This document shows positions 1 to 9,768 of a stretch of DNA of 64,000 bases, piece by piece. The stretch comes from Aliiglaciecola lipolytica (lineage in GTDB: Bacteria > Pseudomonadota > Gammaproteobacteria > Enterobacterales > Alteromonadaceae). The notes beneath the pieces are model-generated. The model was given only the letters and a program-made list of their open reading frames with translations, made no database searches and had not been told where the DNA came from. Both the position numbers and the translations under genes were made by a program. How positions within the stretch are numbered: the first letter of the stretch is position 1; every line of letters begins with the position of its first letter. The stretch spans positions 248,001 through 312,000 of the forward strand of contig NZ_JAHKPT010000004.1 of NCBI RefSeq assembly GCF_018860635.1. Reading direction: 5' to 3'.

Positions 1-561
1 CCAGATGATATTGACTATTTAGAAGAAATTCGCTTAGAAGATGAAGAGTTTTATCAATCTGAATTGGTCTCTATTTTACCTCACCTAAATAAAATATTAG
101 TGGTTGATGATGTCATTTATATTGCTGGGGAGTCTGGGTTATTGGCTAAAAGCGAAGACAAAGGACACACTTGGCAGCGTATGGACGTAAACTATTATGG
201 TTCGTTCTTCGATATACAGCAGTTGAATAATGGCGATATTGTTGCAGTTGGTTTGCGTGGCAACATTTTCAGAATGACTGCTAATGATGGAAACTGGATG
301 ACCATCCACTCAGGGATAACTTCCTCATTAAATGTGATTATGCCTATTTCTCAATCCCAGTTTGTGGCGATGGGTAATAGCGGTAACGTTGTGTGTGTTG
401 ATGATACAAATGTTTCAAATGCACATTTTGATGATGGCAAAGCGATAAATGCTGCTGTTTCTTTTCAAAACCATATTCTTTTGGCCACAGCTGAAGGAAT
501 TAAAAGTGTTTTGTATAACGAAGGCGAGTCAGTTTGCGAAGGAATTAGTAAAGACCTATGA
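1..561 (+). CDS. YCF48/BNR-repeat-like protein, 5' end outside window
   Basis: The frame is open from base 1, so the gene starts upstream; the TTG at 64 is only the first start-like codon inside the window. The visible 186 residues contain an Asp-box/BNR-type repeat (SEDKGHTWQRMD) and weaker copies, as in YCF48-like beta-propellers. Such proteins are often exported and occur next to RND/MMPL transporters in marine gammaproteobacteria. The stop overlaps the start of the next gene (ATGA at 558-561), so the two are translationally coupled. The exact role is unknown; a periplasmic accessory to the exporter is an inference. Confidence 0.7.
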   Translation, partial: PDDIDYLEEIRLEDEEFYQSELVSILPHLNKILVVDDVIYIAGESGLLAKSEDKGHTWQRMDVNYYGSFFDIQQLNNGDIVAVGLRGNIFRMTANDGNWMTIHSGITSSLNVIMPISQSQFVAMGNSGNVVCVDDTNVSNAHFDDGKAINAAVSFQNHILLATAEGIKSVLYNEGESVCEGISKDL

Positions 562-2873
562 CTAAATTGATAGATTTTTGTGTAAACACAATTTTTCGAA
601 ATCGGATTATTGTAATAATACTGTTTGCGTTAACCACTGCGTTTTTAGGTTACCAATCTTCGCAACTTAAATTAGACGCAGGCTTCACTAAAAATATACC
701 GTTGAATCATGAATACATGGTCAACTATATGAAGCATGCTAAAGATTTTGGCGGTGCTAACAGTATATTGGTATCAGTATGTGATAAAGATAGTGATATT
801 TTTAACACCGAATTCTTCGATACGCTGAAAAACGTACATGACCAGTTGTTTTTCATTAACGGCGTTGAACGTTCTTTAGTTAAATCATTATTTTCGTCCT
901 CCACTCGTTTTACTGAAATTGTTGAAGGTGGGTTTTCTGGTGGTCCAGTGATCCCTGCAGACTTTGATTCAACAAACCCAGACGCGTTAGCCTTAGTTTC
1001 TCAAAACATCGATAAGGCCGGCATAGTTGGGCAATTGGTCTCAGATGATTTCAAATGTGCCATGGTTTCTGCGCAGTTGCTTAATATTGACCCAGCAACG
1101 GGCGAAAAATTAGATACCCTAGTACTGGCTGATCAATTAGAAGAGCAATTACGGGGTAAATTCGAAAACGAAAATACCACTATTCATATAATTGGTTTTG
1201 CCAAAATGATTGGCGATGTTGCCAATGGTGCCAAAGACGTACTGTTGTTTTTTGCCATTGCATTAGCAATTACTGCCGTAATGGTTTATTTCTTTTCCAA
1301 ATCAATCATGCTCACCATATTGCCTTTACTGTGTTCAGTGATAGCCGTTGTCTGGCAATTAGGTTTGCTAACCATTCTAGGGTTTGGCTTAGATCCTATG
1401 TCGATTTTAGTACCATTCTTAGTCTTTGCCATAGGCGTAAGCCACGGTGTGCAAATGATTAATGCAGTAGGCAAACGTGTTGTTGAAGGCGGAACTGCGC
1501 TATTTGCAGCTGAAAGTGCGTTTAGAACTTTACTGATTCCTGGTGGTATTGCGTTGCTATCTGATACCGTCGGTTTTATGACCCTGTTAGTGATCGATAT
1601 TGGTATCATCAGAGAGTTAGCAATAACCGCTAGTTTGGGTGTTGCAGTCATTATATTGACCAACCTGATCCTATTGCCGGTGCTGATGTCTTATGTAAAA
1701 TTTAGTGATTCATATAAAAACAAATTTAAGAACAAAGAAAATCGTTCCGATAAATTTTGGAATACGATTGCTCATTGTTCGACTCCTAAAGTGGCATATT
1801 TAATCTTAATCGTGACCGCCGTTTTGTTTGTATTTGGTTGGCTTCAATCGTCAAAAATGAAAATTGGTGACTTGCATGCAGGTGCGCCTGCGCTGCACGA
1901 AAGTAGTCGCTACAATCAAGATACATTTTTGATAACCGATAAGTACGCCATCAGTGTCGATTACATCTCCATTTTAGTAGAAACAACGCCTGAGGCATGT
2001 ACTTCCTATGAAGTAATGAATGCGATTGATGAATTGCAGTGGAAAATGGGCAACATTGAAGGAGTACAATCAACTGTTAGCCTCCCATCGGTGGCGAAAT
2101 TAGTCAACGCAGGTTACAACGAAGGTAATCCTAAATGGCGTGTTATTCCGCGTAATCAGCAAACCTTGGTGCAGGCAATTGCACAAATCCCAACGTCTTC
2201 TGGTTTGCTCAATACTAATTGTTCAGTTATGCCGATCATCTTGTTTATGGAAGATCACAAAGCAGAAACCATTAAACGCGTGGTTGATGCGGTTAAAGTC
2301 TTCAGACAGGATTACGAAACAGATGAGCTTAAATTTAGTTTGGCATCTGGCCCTGTTGGCGTAATGGCGGCTAAAAACGAAGCTGTCGATGATGCTCAGA
2401 ATCCAATGATGATGTATGTGTTTGGTGCAGTGATTATTTTATGTCTACTGAGCTTCCGTTCTTTACGGGCTACAATGTCAGTGGTTATTCCTCTGTATGT
2501 TGTTTCAGTATTAGCCCAGGCATTGATGACATTTTTAGAAATTGGACTTACTGTGTCTACATTACCGGTCATTGCTTTAGGTGTAGGTATTGGTGTGGAT
2601 TACGGTATTTACATATTATCGACCATGAACATTAAGCTCAAATCAGGCATGCCGGTTAGACAGGCTTATTTTGAAGCATTGAAAGAAAGAGGTAGTGCCG
2701 TTCTCTTTACTGGTATTACGCTTGCGGTAGGTGTGAGTACTTGGGTATTCTCTTCTCTCAAGTTCCAAATGGATATGGGTATACTATTAACCTTCATGTT
2801 TGTCGTAAATATGTTGGGTGCTATCGTAGTTTTACCGGCTTTAGCCGCTGTTTTCTGGCGAAAACAAAAATAA
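558..2873 (+). CDS. RND superfamily (MMPL-type) exporter
   Basis: 771 residues with the duplicated RND/MMPL layout: TM1 near residues 15-32, a soluble periplasmic loop to about residue 220, a block of TM helices (about 225-390), then the same pattern again (TM near 415, loop to about 610, final TM block 620-765). The family exports lipids or hydrophobic compounds using the proton gradient. The gene overlaps the YCF48-like gene by 4 bases, so they probably work together. The substrate cannot be read from sequence. It resembles single-component predicted RND exporters rather than AcrB (about 1000 aa), and no HlyD/TolC partner is visible here. Confidence 0.85.
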   Translation: MTKLIDFCVNTIFRNRIIVIILFALTTAFLGYQSSQLKLDAGFTKNIPLNHEYMVNYMKHAKDFGGANSILVSVCDKDSDIFNTEFFDTLKNVHDQLFFINGVERSLVKSLFSSSTRFTEIVEGGFSGGPVIPADFDSTNPDALALVSQNIDKAGIVGQLVSDDFKCAMVSAQLLNIDPATGEKLDTLVLADQLEEQLRGKFENENTTIHIIGFAKMIGDVANGAKDVLLFFAIALAITAVMVYFFSKSIMLTILPLLCSVIAVVWQLGLLTILGFGLDPMSILVPFLVFAIGVSHGVQMINAVGKRVVEGGTALFAAESAFRTLLIPGGIALLSDTVGFMTLLVIDIGIIRELAITASLGVAVIILTNLILLPVLMSYVKFSDSYKNKFKNKENRSDKFWNTIAHCSTPKVAYLILIVTAVLFVFGWLQSSKMKIGDLHAGAPALHESSRYNQDTFLITDKYAISVDYISILVETTPEACTSYEVMNAIDELQWKMGNIEGVQSTVSLPSVAKLVNAGYNEGNPKWRVIPRNQQTLVQAIAQIPTSSGLLNTNCSVMPIILFMEDHKAETIKRVVDAVKVFRQDYETDELKFSLASGPVGVMAAKNEAVDDAQNPMMMYVFGAVIILCLLSFRSLRATMSVVIPLYVVSVLAQALMTFLEIGLTVSTLPVIALGVGIGVDYGIYILSTMNIKLKSGMPVRQAYFEALKERGSAVLFTGITLAVGVSTWVFSSLKFQMDMGILLTFMFVVNMLGAIVVLPALAAVFWRKQK

Positions 2874-2905
2874 TTTTTGCATAATTATTTGCTTAAACTT
2901 CAATG

Positions 2906-2927
2906 AAAGGGCCATTCGGCCCTTTTT
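2906..2927 (+). terminator. Rho-independent terminator after the RND exporter
   Basis: A perfect 8-bp stem AAAGGGCC/GGCCCTTT with a 4-nt loop (ATTC) is followed by a T run, 33 bases after the exporter stop codon. Confidence 0.85.
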
Positions 2928-3123
2928 AATTAGATTCCTTGCATATTTATATTTATTGTAAATTTATAGTTAATTTAATCCTTTTAAAGGCTTCAATTTT
3001 TAGCGAAAATAGAGCAACTAAATTATCAAAAACTGTATATATCTCAGCATTTTGACTAATCTAAAAAGAACCTATTTATTGTGTTAAGAAAAATTAGCAC
3101 TTTTATCATTACAAGGTAATAAA

Positions 3124-6100
3124 ATGACGGTTGCCAATAGCCAACATTCAGTACTGCTAGAAAACGTATTTAAACTGATTAATAAAAAAATCGATAAATC
3201 CAATGCCGAATTAGTGGAGCAATTTTCTCGTTTACTATTTAAGAATATTTCGATAGACGACTTAGAAAATCGCAATGACAGCGATTTATATGGTGCGACA
3301 TTAAGTCTGTGGAATGAGTTTGTTAAATATGACGGTCAACAGCCAAAAATTCGTGTGTTTAATCCAGAAATATCTAAACACGGTTGGCAATCCTCTCACA
3401 CTATCGTTGAGATCATTGTTAGGGACATGCCGTTTTTAGTTGATTCTGTCAGGATGACTCTAAATCGCCTGAATATAACCTCACATTTATTGTTACATAG
3501 TCCTATTAGTCTAAAGCGAAATGATAAAGGTGAAGTAGATACATTTTTATCTAGCAAAAGCCGAGTTAAGCAAAAAATACGTGAAACTGTTTTTTTAATT
3601 GAAGTTGATAGGCAAGTCACTAGAGAAGCGCTGAATAAACTAACCAGTGAACTACTGTCTGTGGTCGGTGAAGTATCATTAGCGGTTTCAGATTGGGAGT
3701 CAATGCGCGACAAATTAAACAGCATAATTGATGAATTTCCTTCATCAAATTGCCCCGTCAGCAAAGACGAACAAACTCAGGCCATGGAGTTTTTAACTTG
3801 GTTAAATGATCATAACTTTACGTTAATGGGCTATCGCTACTATGACGTAAACGCTATCGAAGGTGATCATCGTTGGACGCCTAAAAACGAAACCAGTCTC
3901 GGTTTGATGAAAAATTCAATAAGCGACCGCGATAGAATTTTATCTAATATGCCACAATCGGCGCAAAAAGAAGCATTAAGTAAAAACCCGCTTATTTTAA
4001 CTAAAACCAACAGCAGGGCGCGAGTAAGTCGTCCCGCGTATATGGACTATGTAGGTATTAAATGTTTCGACAAGGCCGGTAATGTAATTGGCGAACACCG
4101 CTTCTTAGGATTGTATGCAGCTTCATTCTACAATAGCAGCGCTACACAGTTGCCTGTTTTACAACGCAAAATTGAACGCATTTGTGGACATTCCGGTTTT
4201 GATAAAAACTCACACGCGTACAAAGCATTCGTCAATATTATCGAAACTTATCCTCGTGACGAGTTGCTACAAGGTGATGATGAAGAGTTAGGCAAGATAA
4301 TATTGGGCATTTTTCAAATGCAGGAACGTGGAATATCTAAATTATTCGTACGTAAAGATGCATTTGGTCGTTTTATTAGTTGTATGGTTTATGTTCCGCG
4401 GGAACGCTACAACACGCAGTTACGTAAAGAGACCCAAGAATTATTACAAAAGTCTTTTAATAGTACAGAACAAGTAGAGTTTACTACTTATTTTTCTGAG
4501 TCTGTTTATGCGCGTACTCACTACATTGCACGAGTGAAAGATAACAATGCGGAATTTAATGTGAAGGAAATTGAAAAGAATATTATCGAGCTAACCAAAA
4601 GTTGGAATGACAGGTTGGCAGCTTCTATTAGCGCAACCTATGGTGAAGCAGCTGGTAAAGCCATAGAACAAATGTACGGTAATGCATTTTCTCGCAGTTA
4701 TACAGAACAAAACTTACCAAGCGTTGCATTAGTCGATATCAGTAAGCTTGAACAACTTACCGAATCTCATACCCTGGATATGTTGTTTTATCGACCTCAA
4801 GAAGAAGGTCACGACTCTAAAGCGGTTAAACTAAAACTGTTTCACCGTAAGGAACCCATTCATTTGTCTGCTGTATTGCCAATGCTTGAACACTTTGGTT
4901 TGCGGGTAATTGATGAAAGTCCCTATAAAATAAAATGCCAAAATGGCGATGTGCATTGGATTATGGACTTTTCAATGCTGCACAGTAATAGTCAAAACTT
5001 AGACATGGAAGCAGCGCAAGCATTGTTTCAAGATGCGTTTGCCAAAGTATGGCACAACACCTTAGAAGACGACCCATTTAATAGGTTGGTTTTAGGTGCC
5101 GGTTTAACCGGACGGAACGTCACTATATTGCGGGCCTACGCAAAATATATGCGTCAAACCGGAAGTTCGTTTAGTTTGACTTACATGGCAAACACACTGG
5201 CTAATTACCCAAGTATTGCAAAAAAACTAATTGAATTATTTGCCAATAGATTCAATCCAAATAAAAAACGCAGTGAAAAGAAAAACGACAGTATTTTAAG
5301 TGATATTAAAGAGCGCCTAGACCAAGTATCTAATCTAGATGATGATCGAATTATTCGCCGTTATTTAGACATGATTTTGGCCACTTTGCGAACCAACTTC
5401 TATCAACCTGATGAAGATGGCAACGAAAAACCTTATATGTCATTTAAGTTGCTGCCTGAATTAATTCCAGACATGCCTCTTCCTTTGCCAAAATATGAAA
5501 TATTTGTGTATTCCCCTCGAATTGAAGGTGTGCATTTACGCGGTGGCAAAGTAGCACGAGGCGGTTTGCGCTGGTCTGACAGAAGAGAAGACTTTAGAAC
5601 CGAAGTACTTGGATTGGTTAAAGCCCAACAAGTTAAGAATACGGTAATAGTACCCGTGGGCGCTAAAGGTGGATTTGTTTGTAAAAACTTACCCATGGAT
5701 CAAGGTAGAGACGCGATTCAAAAAGAAGGGCAGGCTTGCTATCGCATATTTATCCGCAGCCTATTAGATATCACTGACAACATTATTGATGGTGAAGTCG
5801 TACCGCCTAAAAATGTGGTTAGACTTGATGAAGATGACCCTTATTTGGTTGTGGCGGCAGATAAAGGAACGGCGACCTTCTCTGACATTGCGAACAGCAT
5901 TTCCGATGAATACAATTTTTGGCTTGGTGACGCCTTTGCTTCAGGTGGCAGTATCGGTTACGACCACAAGAAGATGGGTATTACCGCTAGAGGTGCATGG
6001 GAATCAGTAAAACGTCACTTCCGTGAAATTGATATTGATTGTCAAACCACTGATTTTACCTGTGTTGCCATCGGCGATATGGCAGGTGACGTGTTTGGTA

Positions 6101-7962
6101 ACGGAATGTTGTTATCAAAACACACACGTTTAATCTGTGCGTTTAACCACTTACACATATTCTTTGATCCTGATCCAAACACCGCAAACAGTTATGCAGA
6201 ACGAAAACGTTTGTTTGAAAATCCATCTCTGACCTGGGATGACTACGATAAATCGCTAATCTCTAAAGGCGGCGGTATCTTTAGTCGCGCCTCGAAGTCG
6301 ATCAAATTAACCAATGAAATGAAAAAATGGTTAGGTACGACTCAGGCAGCTATGACTCCTAATGAACTTATTCACAATGCATTAAAAATGCAGGTTGATT
6401 TGATTTGGAACGGCGGGATTGGAACATACGTCAAAGGTAGCAAAGAAACCCACAGTGAAGTTGGGGACCGCGCCAATGATGATACTCGCGTAAATGGTAA
6501 AGATGTCCGCGCCAAAATTATTGGTGAAGGGGGTAACTTAGGGTTAACCCAAATGGGCCGAATCGAATATGCATCTCAAGGCGGTAGGGTAAATACCGAC
6601 TTTATCGATAACGTAGGTGGGGTTGATTGTTCAGATAACGAAGTGAACATAAAAATCTTACTGAATGCTTTGGTTCGCGCCGGTGATTTAACCAGTAAAC
6701 AACGCAATGAGTTACTTTACTCTATGACCGATGATGTTGCCGAGTTAGTGATACAAGATTGCTATCGTCAAACTCAATCAATATCCATTACTGAATATGG
6801 CGGTCCTACGCTACTTAAAGAGCAACTGCGATTCATACATGGTTTAGAACGAGAAGGGGCGTTAAATCGAGAACTCGAATTTATTCCATCTGACGATGAA
6901 TTATCGGATAGACAAGCTTTGGGTAAAGGCTTAACACGACCAGAACTATCGGTATTGATAGCTTACGGCAAAATGGTTTTAAAACAGAAGTTAAATATCG
7001 AACAGATCACTAACAATCCTTTCCATGAGCAATTACTGGTTAGTGCCTTCCCGCAGAAACTGCAAGACAGGTTTGTACCGCAGATGGAATTCCATCCGCT
7101 GCGAGCTGAGATTATCGCCACTAAATTAACCAACAATATGGTTAATGATATGGGGCTTAATTTTGTGTTTAGGATGCAAGAAGAAACCGGTGCTGCAGTG
7201 GAAGAAGTGGCGACGGCATACTCGGTTGTTAAAGCTGTATTTGGTATCGATGCATTGTGGCAAGAAATAGAAAGTTTAGACAACAAGGTTTCAGCAAAAA
7301 CCCAATTGGGAATGCTCGATCTAATGCGTAGAACAATGCGCAGAGCATCACGTTGGTTCTTGCGCCACGGTGAAAAAAATCTGTCTATCACCGAGTCAGT
7401 TAACTTGTACGTTTCTACTTTTAGCGCGTTAAGTGAAAACTTAGAAAACTACTTAGTTGATACAGAATATAGCCAATTGGAAAAATCCACTTCAGATTAT
7501 GTGGCGCAAGGTGTTCCTAAAAATATTGCCTACAAAGTCGCTAGTTTGAGCAATATGTTCTGCAGTTTAGATTTGGCCCAAATGACCCAATCAGAAAACC
7601 GAAAATTGGATGTGGCAGCAAGCTTATACTTCAATTTAGGTTCAAAATTGCAGTTACATTGGTTCCTTGATCAAATTAACAACCAAACAGTAAGCAACCA
7701 TTGGCAAGCACTCGCCAGAGCCTCTTATCGTGAAGAGTTAGATTGGCAGCAACGATCGCTTACTACTGTATTGTTATCAGGTGCACCAGATAACAATGAT
7801 CCTGAAGAAATTTTGAATAAATGGATGGAGAACAATACCATATTGTTGGAACGCTGGTATCATATGATGTCAGAATTCAAAACCAGTAATTCTCATGAAT
7901 TTGCTAAATTCTCTGTGGCACTAAGAGAATTGATGTTGCTTAGCATAAACGCGAGCAGTTAA
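3124..7962 (+). CDS. gdhB: NAD-specific glutamate dehydrogenase (large, about 180 kDa class)
   Basis: 1612 residues, the usual size of the large bacterial NAD-GDH family. The enzyme oxidises glutamate to 2-oxoglutarate and ammonium in the cytosol, a catabolic route. The long N-terminal region (about 1-700) corresponds to the regulatory ACT-like segments. The catalytic core follows, with the substrate-lysine region VPVGAKGGFVCKN near residue 843 and the nucleotide-binding glycine segment GEGGNLGLTQMG near 1135. The C-terminal helical domain is intact. The gene is monocistronic, with terminators on both sides and a 250-base AT-rich leader. The ATG at 3124 is preceded by AAGG-like bases (acaaggtaataaa). 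No frameshift was seen. Confidence 0.95.
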   Translation: MTVANSQHSVLLENVFKLINKKIDKSNAELVEQFSRLLFKNISIDDLENRNDSDLYGATLSLWNEFVKYDGQQPKIRVFNPEISKHGWQSSHTIVEIIVRDMPFLVDSVRMTLNRLNITSHLLLHSPISLKRNDKGEVDTFLSSKSRVKQKIRETVFLIEVDRQVTREALNKLTSELLSVVGEVSLAVSDWESMRDKLNSIIDEFPSSNCPVSKDEQTQAMEFLTWLNDHNFTLMGYRYYDVNAIEGDHRWTPKNETSLGLMKNSISDRDRILSNMPQSAQKEALSKNPLILTKTNSRARVSRPAYMDYVGIKCFDKAGNVIGEHRFLGLYAASFYNSSATQLPVLQRKIERICGHSGFDKNSHAYKAFVNIIETYPRDELLQGDDEELGKIILGIFQMQERGISKLFVRKDAFGRFISCMVYVPRERYNTQLRKETQELLQKSFNSTEQVEFTTYFSESVYARTHYIARVKDNNAEFNVKEIEKNIIELTKSWNDRLAASISATYGEAAGKAIEQMYGNAFSRSYTEQNLPSVALVDISKLEQLTESHTLDMLFYRPQEEGHDSKAVKLKLFHRKEPIHLSAVLPMLEHFGLRVIDESPYKIKCQNGDVHWIMDFSMLHSNSQNLDMEAAQALFQDAFAKVWHNTLEDDPFNRLVLGAGLTGRNVTILRAYAKYMRQTGSSFSLTYMANTLANYPSIAKKLIELFANRFNPNKKRSEKKNDSILSDIKERLDQVSNLDDDRIIRRYLDMILATLRTNFYQPDEDGNEKPYMSFKLLPELIPDMPLPLPKYEIFVYSPRIEGVHLRGGKVARGGLRWSDRREDFRTEVLGLVKAQQVKNTVIVPVGAKGGFVCKNLPMDQGRDAIQKEGQACYRIFIRSLLDITDNIIDGEVVPPKNVVRLDEDDPYLVVAADKGTATFSDIANSISDEYNFWLGDAFASGGSIGYDHKKMGITARGAWESVKRHFREIDIDCQTTDFTCVAIGDMAGDVFGNGMLLSKHTRLICAFNHLHIFFDPDPNTANSYAERKRLFENPSLTWDDYDKSLISKGGGIFSRASKSIKLTNEMKKWLGTTQAAMTPNELIHNALKMQVDLIWNGGIGTYVKGSKETHSEVGDRANDDTRVNGKDVRAKIIGEGGNLGLTQMGRIEYASQGGRVNTDFIDNVGGVDCSDNEVNIKILLNALVRAGDLTSKQRNELLYSMTDDVAELVIQDCYRQTQSISITEYGGPTLLKEQLRFIHGLEREGALNRELEFIPSDDELSDRQALGKGLTRPELSVLIAYGKMVLKQKLNIEQITNNPFHEQLLVSAFPQKLQDRFVPQMEFHPLRAEIIATKLTNNMVNDMGLNFVFRMQEETGAAVEEVATAYSVVKAVFGIDALWQEIESLDNKVSAKTQLGMLDLMRRTMRRASRWFLRHGEKNLSITESVNLYVSTFSALSENLENYLVDTEYSQLEKSTSDYVAQGVPKNIAYKVASLSNMFCSLDLAQMTQSENRKLDVAASLYFNLGSKLQLHWFLDQINNQTVSNHWQALARASYREELDWQQRSLTTVLLSGAPDNNDPEEILNKWMENNTILLERWYHMMSEFKTSNSHEFAKFSVALRELMLLSINASS

Positions 7963-8002
7963 TGGGGTATTGGTAAACTAATATCCAGTTGTTTTTAATA
8001 AT

Positions 8003-8027
8003 AAAGCCCTGCTAATCAGGGCTTTTT
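8003..8027 (+). terminator. Rho-independent terminator after glutamate dehydrogenase
   Basis: Stem AAAGCCCT/AGGGCTTT (8003-8010 and 8018-8025) with a 7-nt loop and a short T run. It lies only about 15 bases before the pyrD start, so pyrD may be transcribed from a promoter before the hairpin or by read-through. Confidence 0.8.
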
Positions 8028-8041
8028 GTTGAGGTCTTTTT

Positions 8042-9052
8042 ATGTATCCACTTGTGCAAAAAGCACTATTTCAATGTGACCCAGAATGGAGTCATGACTT
8101 CACGTTAAACTATTTGAAACGTTCTCAACATAATTTATTAAAGCTAACCTATCAGCAGACGGTAGAAGACCATCCAGTTAAATGTTTAGGATTAACCTTC
8201 AAAAATCCATTAGGCCTTGCCGCAGGCTTAGATAAGAATGGCGAATGTATTGATGCATTTTCTGCCATGGGATTTGGCTTTATCGAAGTTGGCACCGTAA
8301 CCCCTCTAGCACAGCCTGGTAACGAAAAACCACGCATGTTCAGATTGCCTGATGCGAAAGCTATCATTAATCGCATGGGATTTAACAATAAAGGTGTTGA
8401 TTATCTAGTTGAGCAGGTGAAACAGTCCCAATATGATGGGGTTTTAGGTATTAATATTGGTAAAAATAAACAGACAGAAGAAAAGAACGCCCTAGATGAT
8501 TATTTAATCTGTTTGAAAAAAGTTTACGCCTATGCAGATTATGTCACAGTTAATATTTCTTCTCCCAATACGCCAGGGTTAAGATCGTTGCAATATGGTG
8601 AAGCATTAGATCACTTACTGTTGGGCCTAAAAAATGAACAACAGCAATTATCCCAATTTCACGGTAAATATGTGCCACTTGTGGTCAAAATAGCGCCTGA
8701 TTTAACCGATGAGGAAGTGCAGGGCATTGCTGCATCTTTAGTTAAAACCGGAATTGATGGGGTCATAGCCACCAATACCACGCTAGATCGTTCTGCTGTA
8801 GAAGGCTTGCGCTATGCAAAAGAAGCTGGCGGGTTAAGTGGAGAAGTGCTAACTGATAAGAGCCTGCATATAACTAAGAAACTAGCGCAATACTTAGATG
8901 GTGCAATGCCTATCATTGGCGTAGGTGGGATTCATTCTAGTGCTACTGCAAATGAGAGACTAAGTGCGGGAGCCAGTTTAGTGCAAATATATTCCAGCTT
9001 TATTTATCAGGGACCTCCACTGATAAAACAAATAGTGAAAGGATTAGTATAA
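8042..9052 (+). CDS. pyrD: Dihydroorotate dehydrogenase (quinone), class 2
   Basis: 336 residues, the same length as E. coli PyrD. It converts dihydroorotate to orotate in pyrimidine synthesis, passing electrons to membrane quinone. Visible motifs: FMN-binding [11 protein letters not shown] near residue 60; [14 protein letters not shown] near 170-183, which includes the catalytic serine of class 2 enzymes; and the glycine-rich phosphate-binding stretch PIIGVGGI near residue 298. The N-terminal amphipathic segment ([11 protein letters not shown]) fits membrane association. The pyrD-zapC-rlmL-uup order is the standard gammaproteobacterial synteny. Confidence 0.97.
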   Translation: MYPLVQKALFQCDPEWSHDFTLNYLKRSQHNLLKLTYQQTVEDHPVKCLGLTFKNPLGLAAGLDKNGECIDAFSAMGFGFIEVGTVTPLAQPGNEKPRMFRLPDAKAIINRMGFNNKGVDYLVEQVKQSQYDGVLGINIGKNKQTEEKNALDDYLICLKKVYAYADYVTVNISSPNTPGLRSLQYGEALDHLLLGLKNEQQQLSQFHGKYVPLVVKIAPDLTDEEVQGIAASLVKTGIDGVIATNTTLDRSAVEGLRYAKEAGGLSGEVLTDKSLHITKKLAQYLDGAMPIIGVGGIHSSATANERLSAGASLVQIYSSFIYQGPPLIKQIVKGLV

Positions 9053-9111
9053 GGCTGTAATTGTGATAAATTCACACTAGATAAAATAGCCTTTACTGAA
9101 GTTTATATTCT

Positions 9112-9666
9112 ATGTTGTTGCCATCAGGTCATTGGAAATGGTTTATAGATAAACAGTCACATTTTTTGATGATTGAGTTAAATGCTGGATTATCGTTTCA
9201 AACTGCTTATTTGGATTCTCAGTTAAAGCTGATTCCAGAGAATTTGTACTTTGAAATTCAGCATTCTCAATGTTTCATTGAATCACTTGAAGCGGTAAAT
9301 AACTCCAATGTACCCTTCGAAGATAGTGTGAAGACTCAAATTGCATTAAACGCAACTGCTGCGAAGTGCTTTCATAAACCGGTTTTAAACAAAAGCTGGT
9401 TATACCAAAAAAATAGTTGTTGTTTGCATAGTGAGGAGCAGCAACTGGCTTGGTTAAGCTGCAATGGTGAAAGTTACCTGATGCTTACTCTGCAACAACA
9501 GGGTAGTTCAGTATTGTGTTTAAATTTATCTGAAGAGTTTACAACCTCCGATAATAAAGTACATAGTCAGTTTTCGTTAATAAATGTGCTGTCCGATAGA
9601 TTGTTGAGCTTAGAGCAACTTGAAGATGACAGCGACGAACAATCAGACAATTTTTCTTATTTTTAA
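9112..9666 (+). CDS. zapC: Cell division protein ZapC
   Basis: 184 residues, acidic C-terminus (LEQLEDDSDEQSDNF), no signal peptide or membrane segment. ZapC is a cytoplasmic FtsZ-ring stabiliser. The call rests on size, composition and, above all, position: zapC (ycbW) lies directly after pyrD and before rlmL in E. coli, Vibrio and Alteromonadales. The N-terminal WKWFIDKQSHFLMIELN segment and the QLAWLSCNGESYLMLTLQ segment fit the family as I recall it, but no alignment was run. It is separated from pyrD by 59 bases and probably co-transcribed. Confidence 0.8.
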   Translation: MLLPSGHWKWFIDKQSHFLMIELNAGLSFQTAYLDSQLKLIPENLYFEIQHSQCFIESLEAVNNSNVPFEDSVKTQIALNATAAKCFHKPVLNKSWLYQKNSCCLHSEEQQLAWLSCNGESYLMLTLQQQGSSVLCLNLSEEFTTSDNKVHSQFSLINVLSDRLLSLEQLEDDSDEQSDNFSYF

Positions 9667-9768
9667 TCTTCATTTTTTATACAAATATAATCCGCTATTC
9701 AATAATAACCCTTATACCCTCTGCCTTTATCCCGTATAATCGCCGAGATTTTATTTTCTGGTACATAC

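Noticed and set aside
3033-3047. LexA-type SOS box upstream of glutamate dehydrogenase
   Set aside because: CTGTATATATCTCAG lacks the required ACAG right half at the correct spacing.
6963-7391. 142-codon open frame on the minus strand inside glutamate dehydrogenase
   Set aside because: It is antisense to a well-conserved enzyme, has low-complexity composition and no ribosome-binding site; it is a shadow of the real gene.
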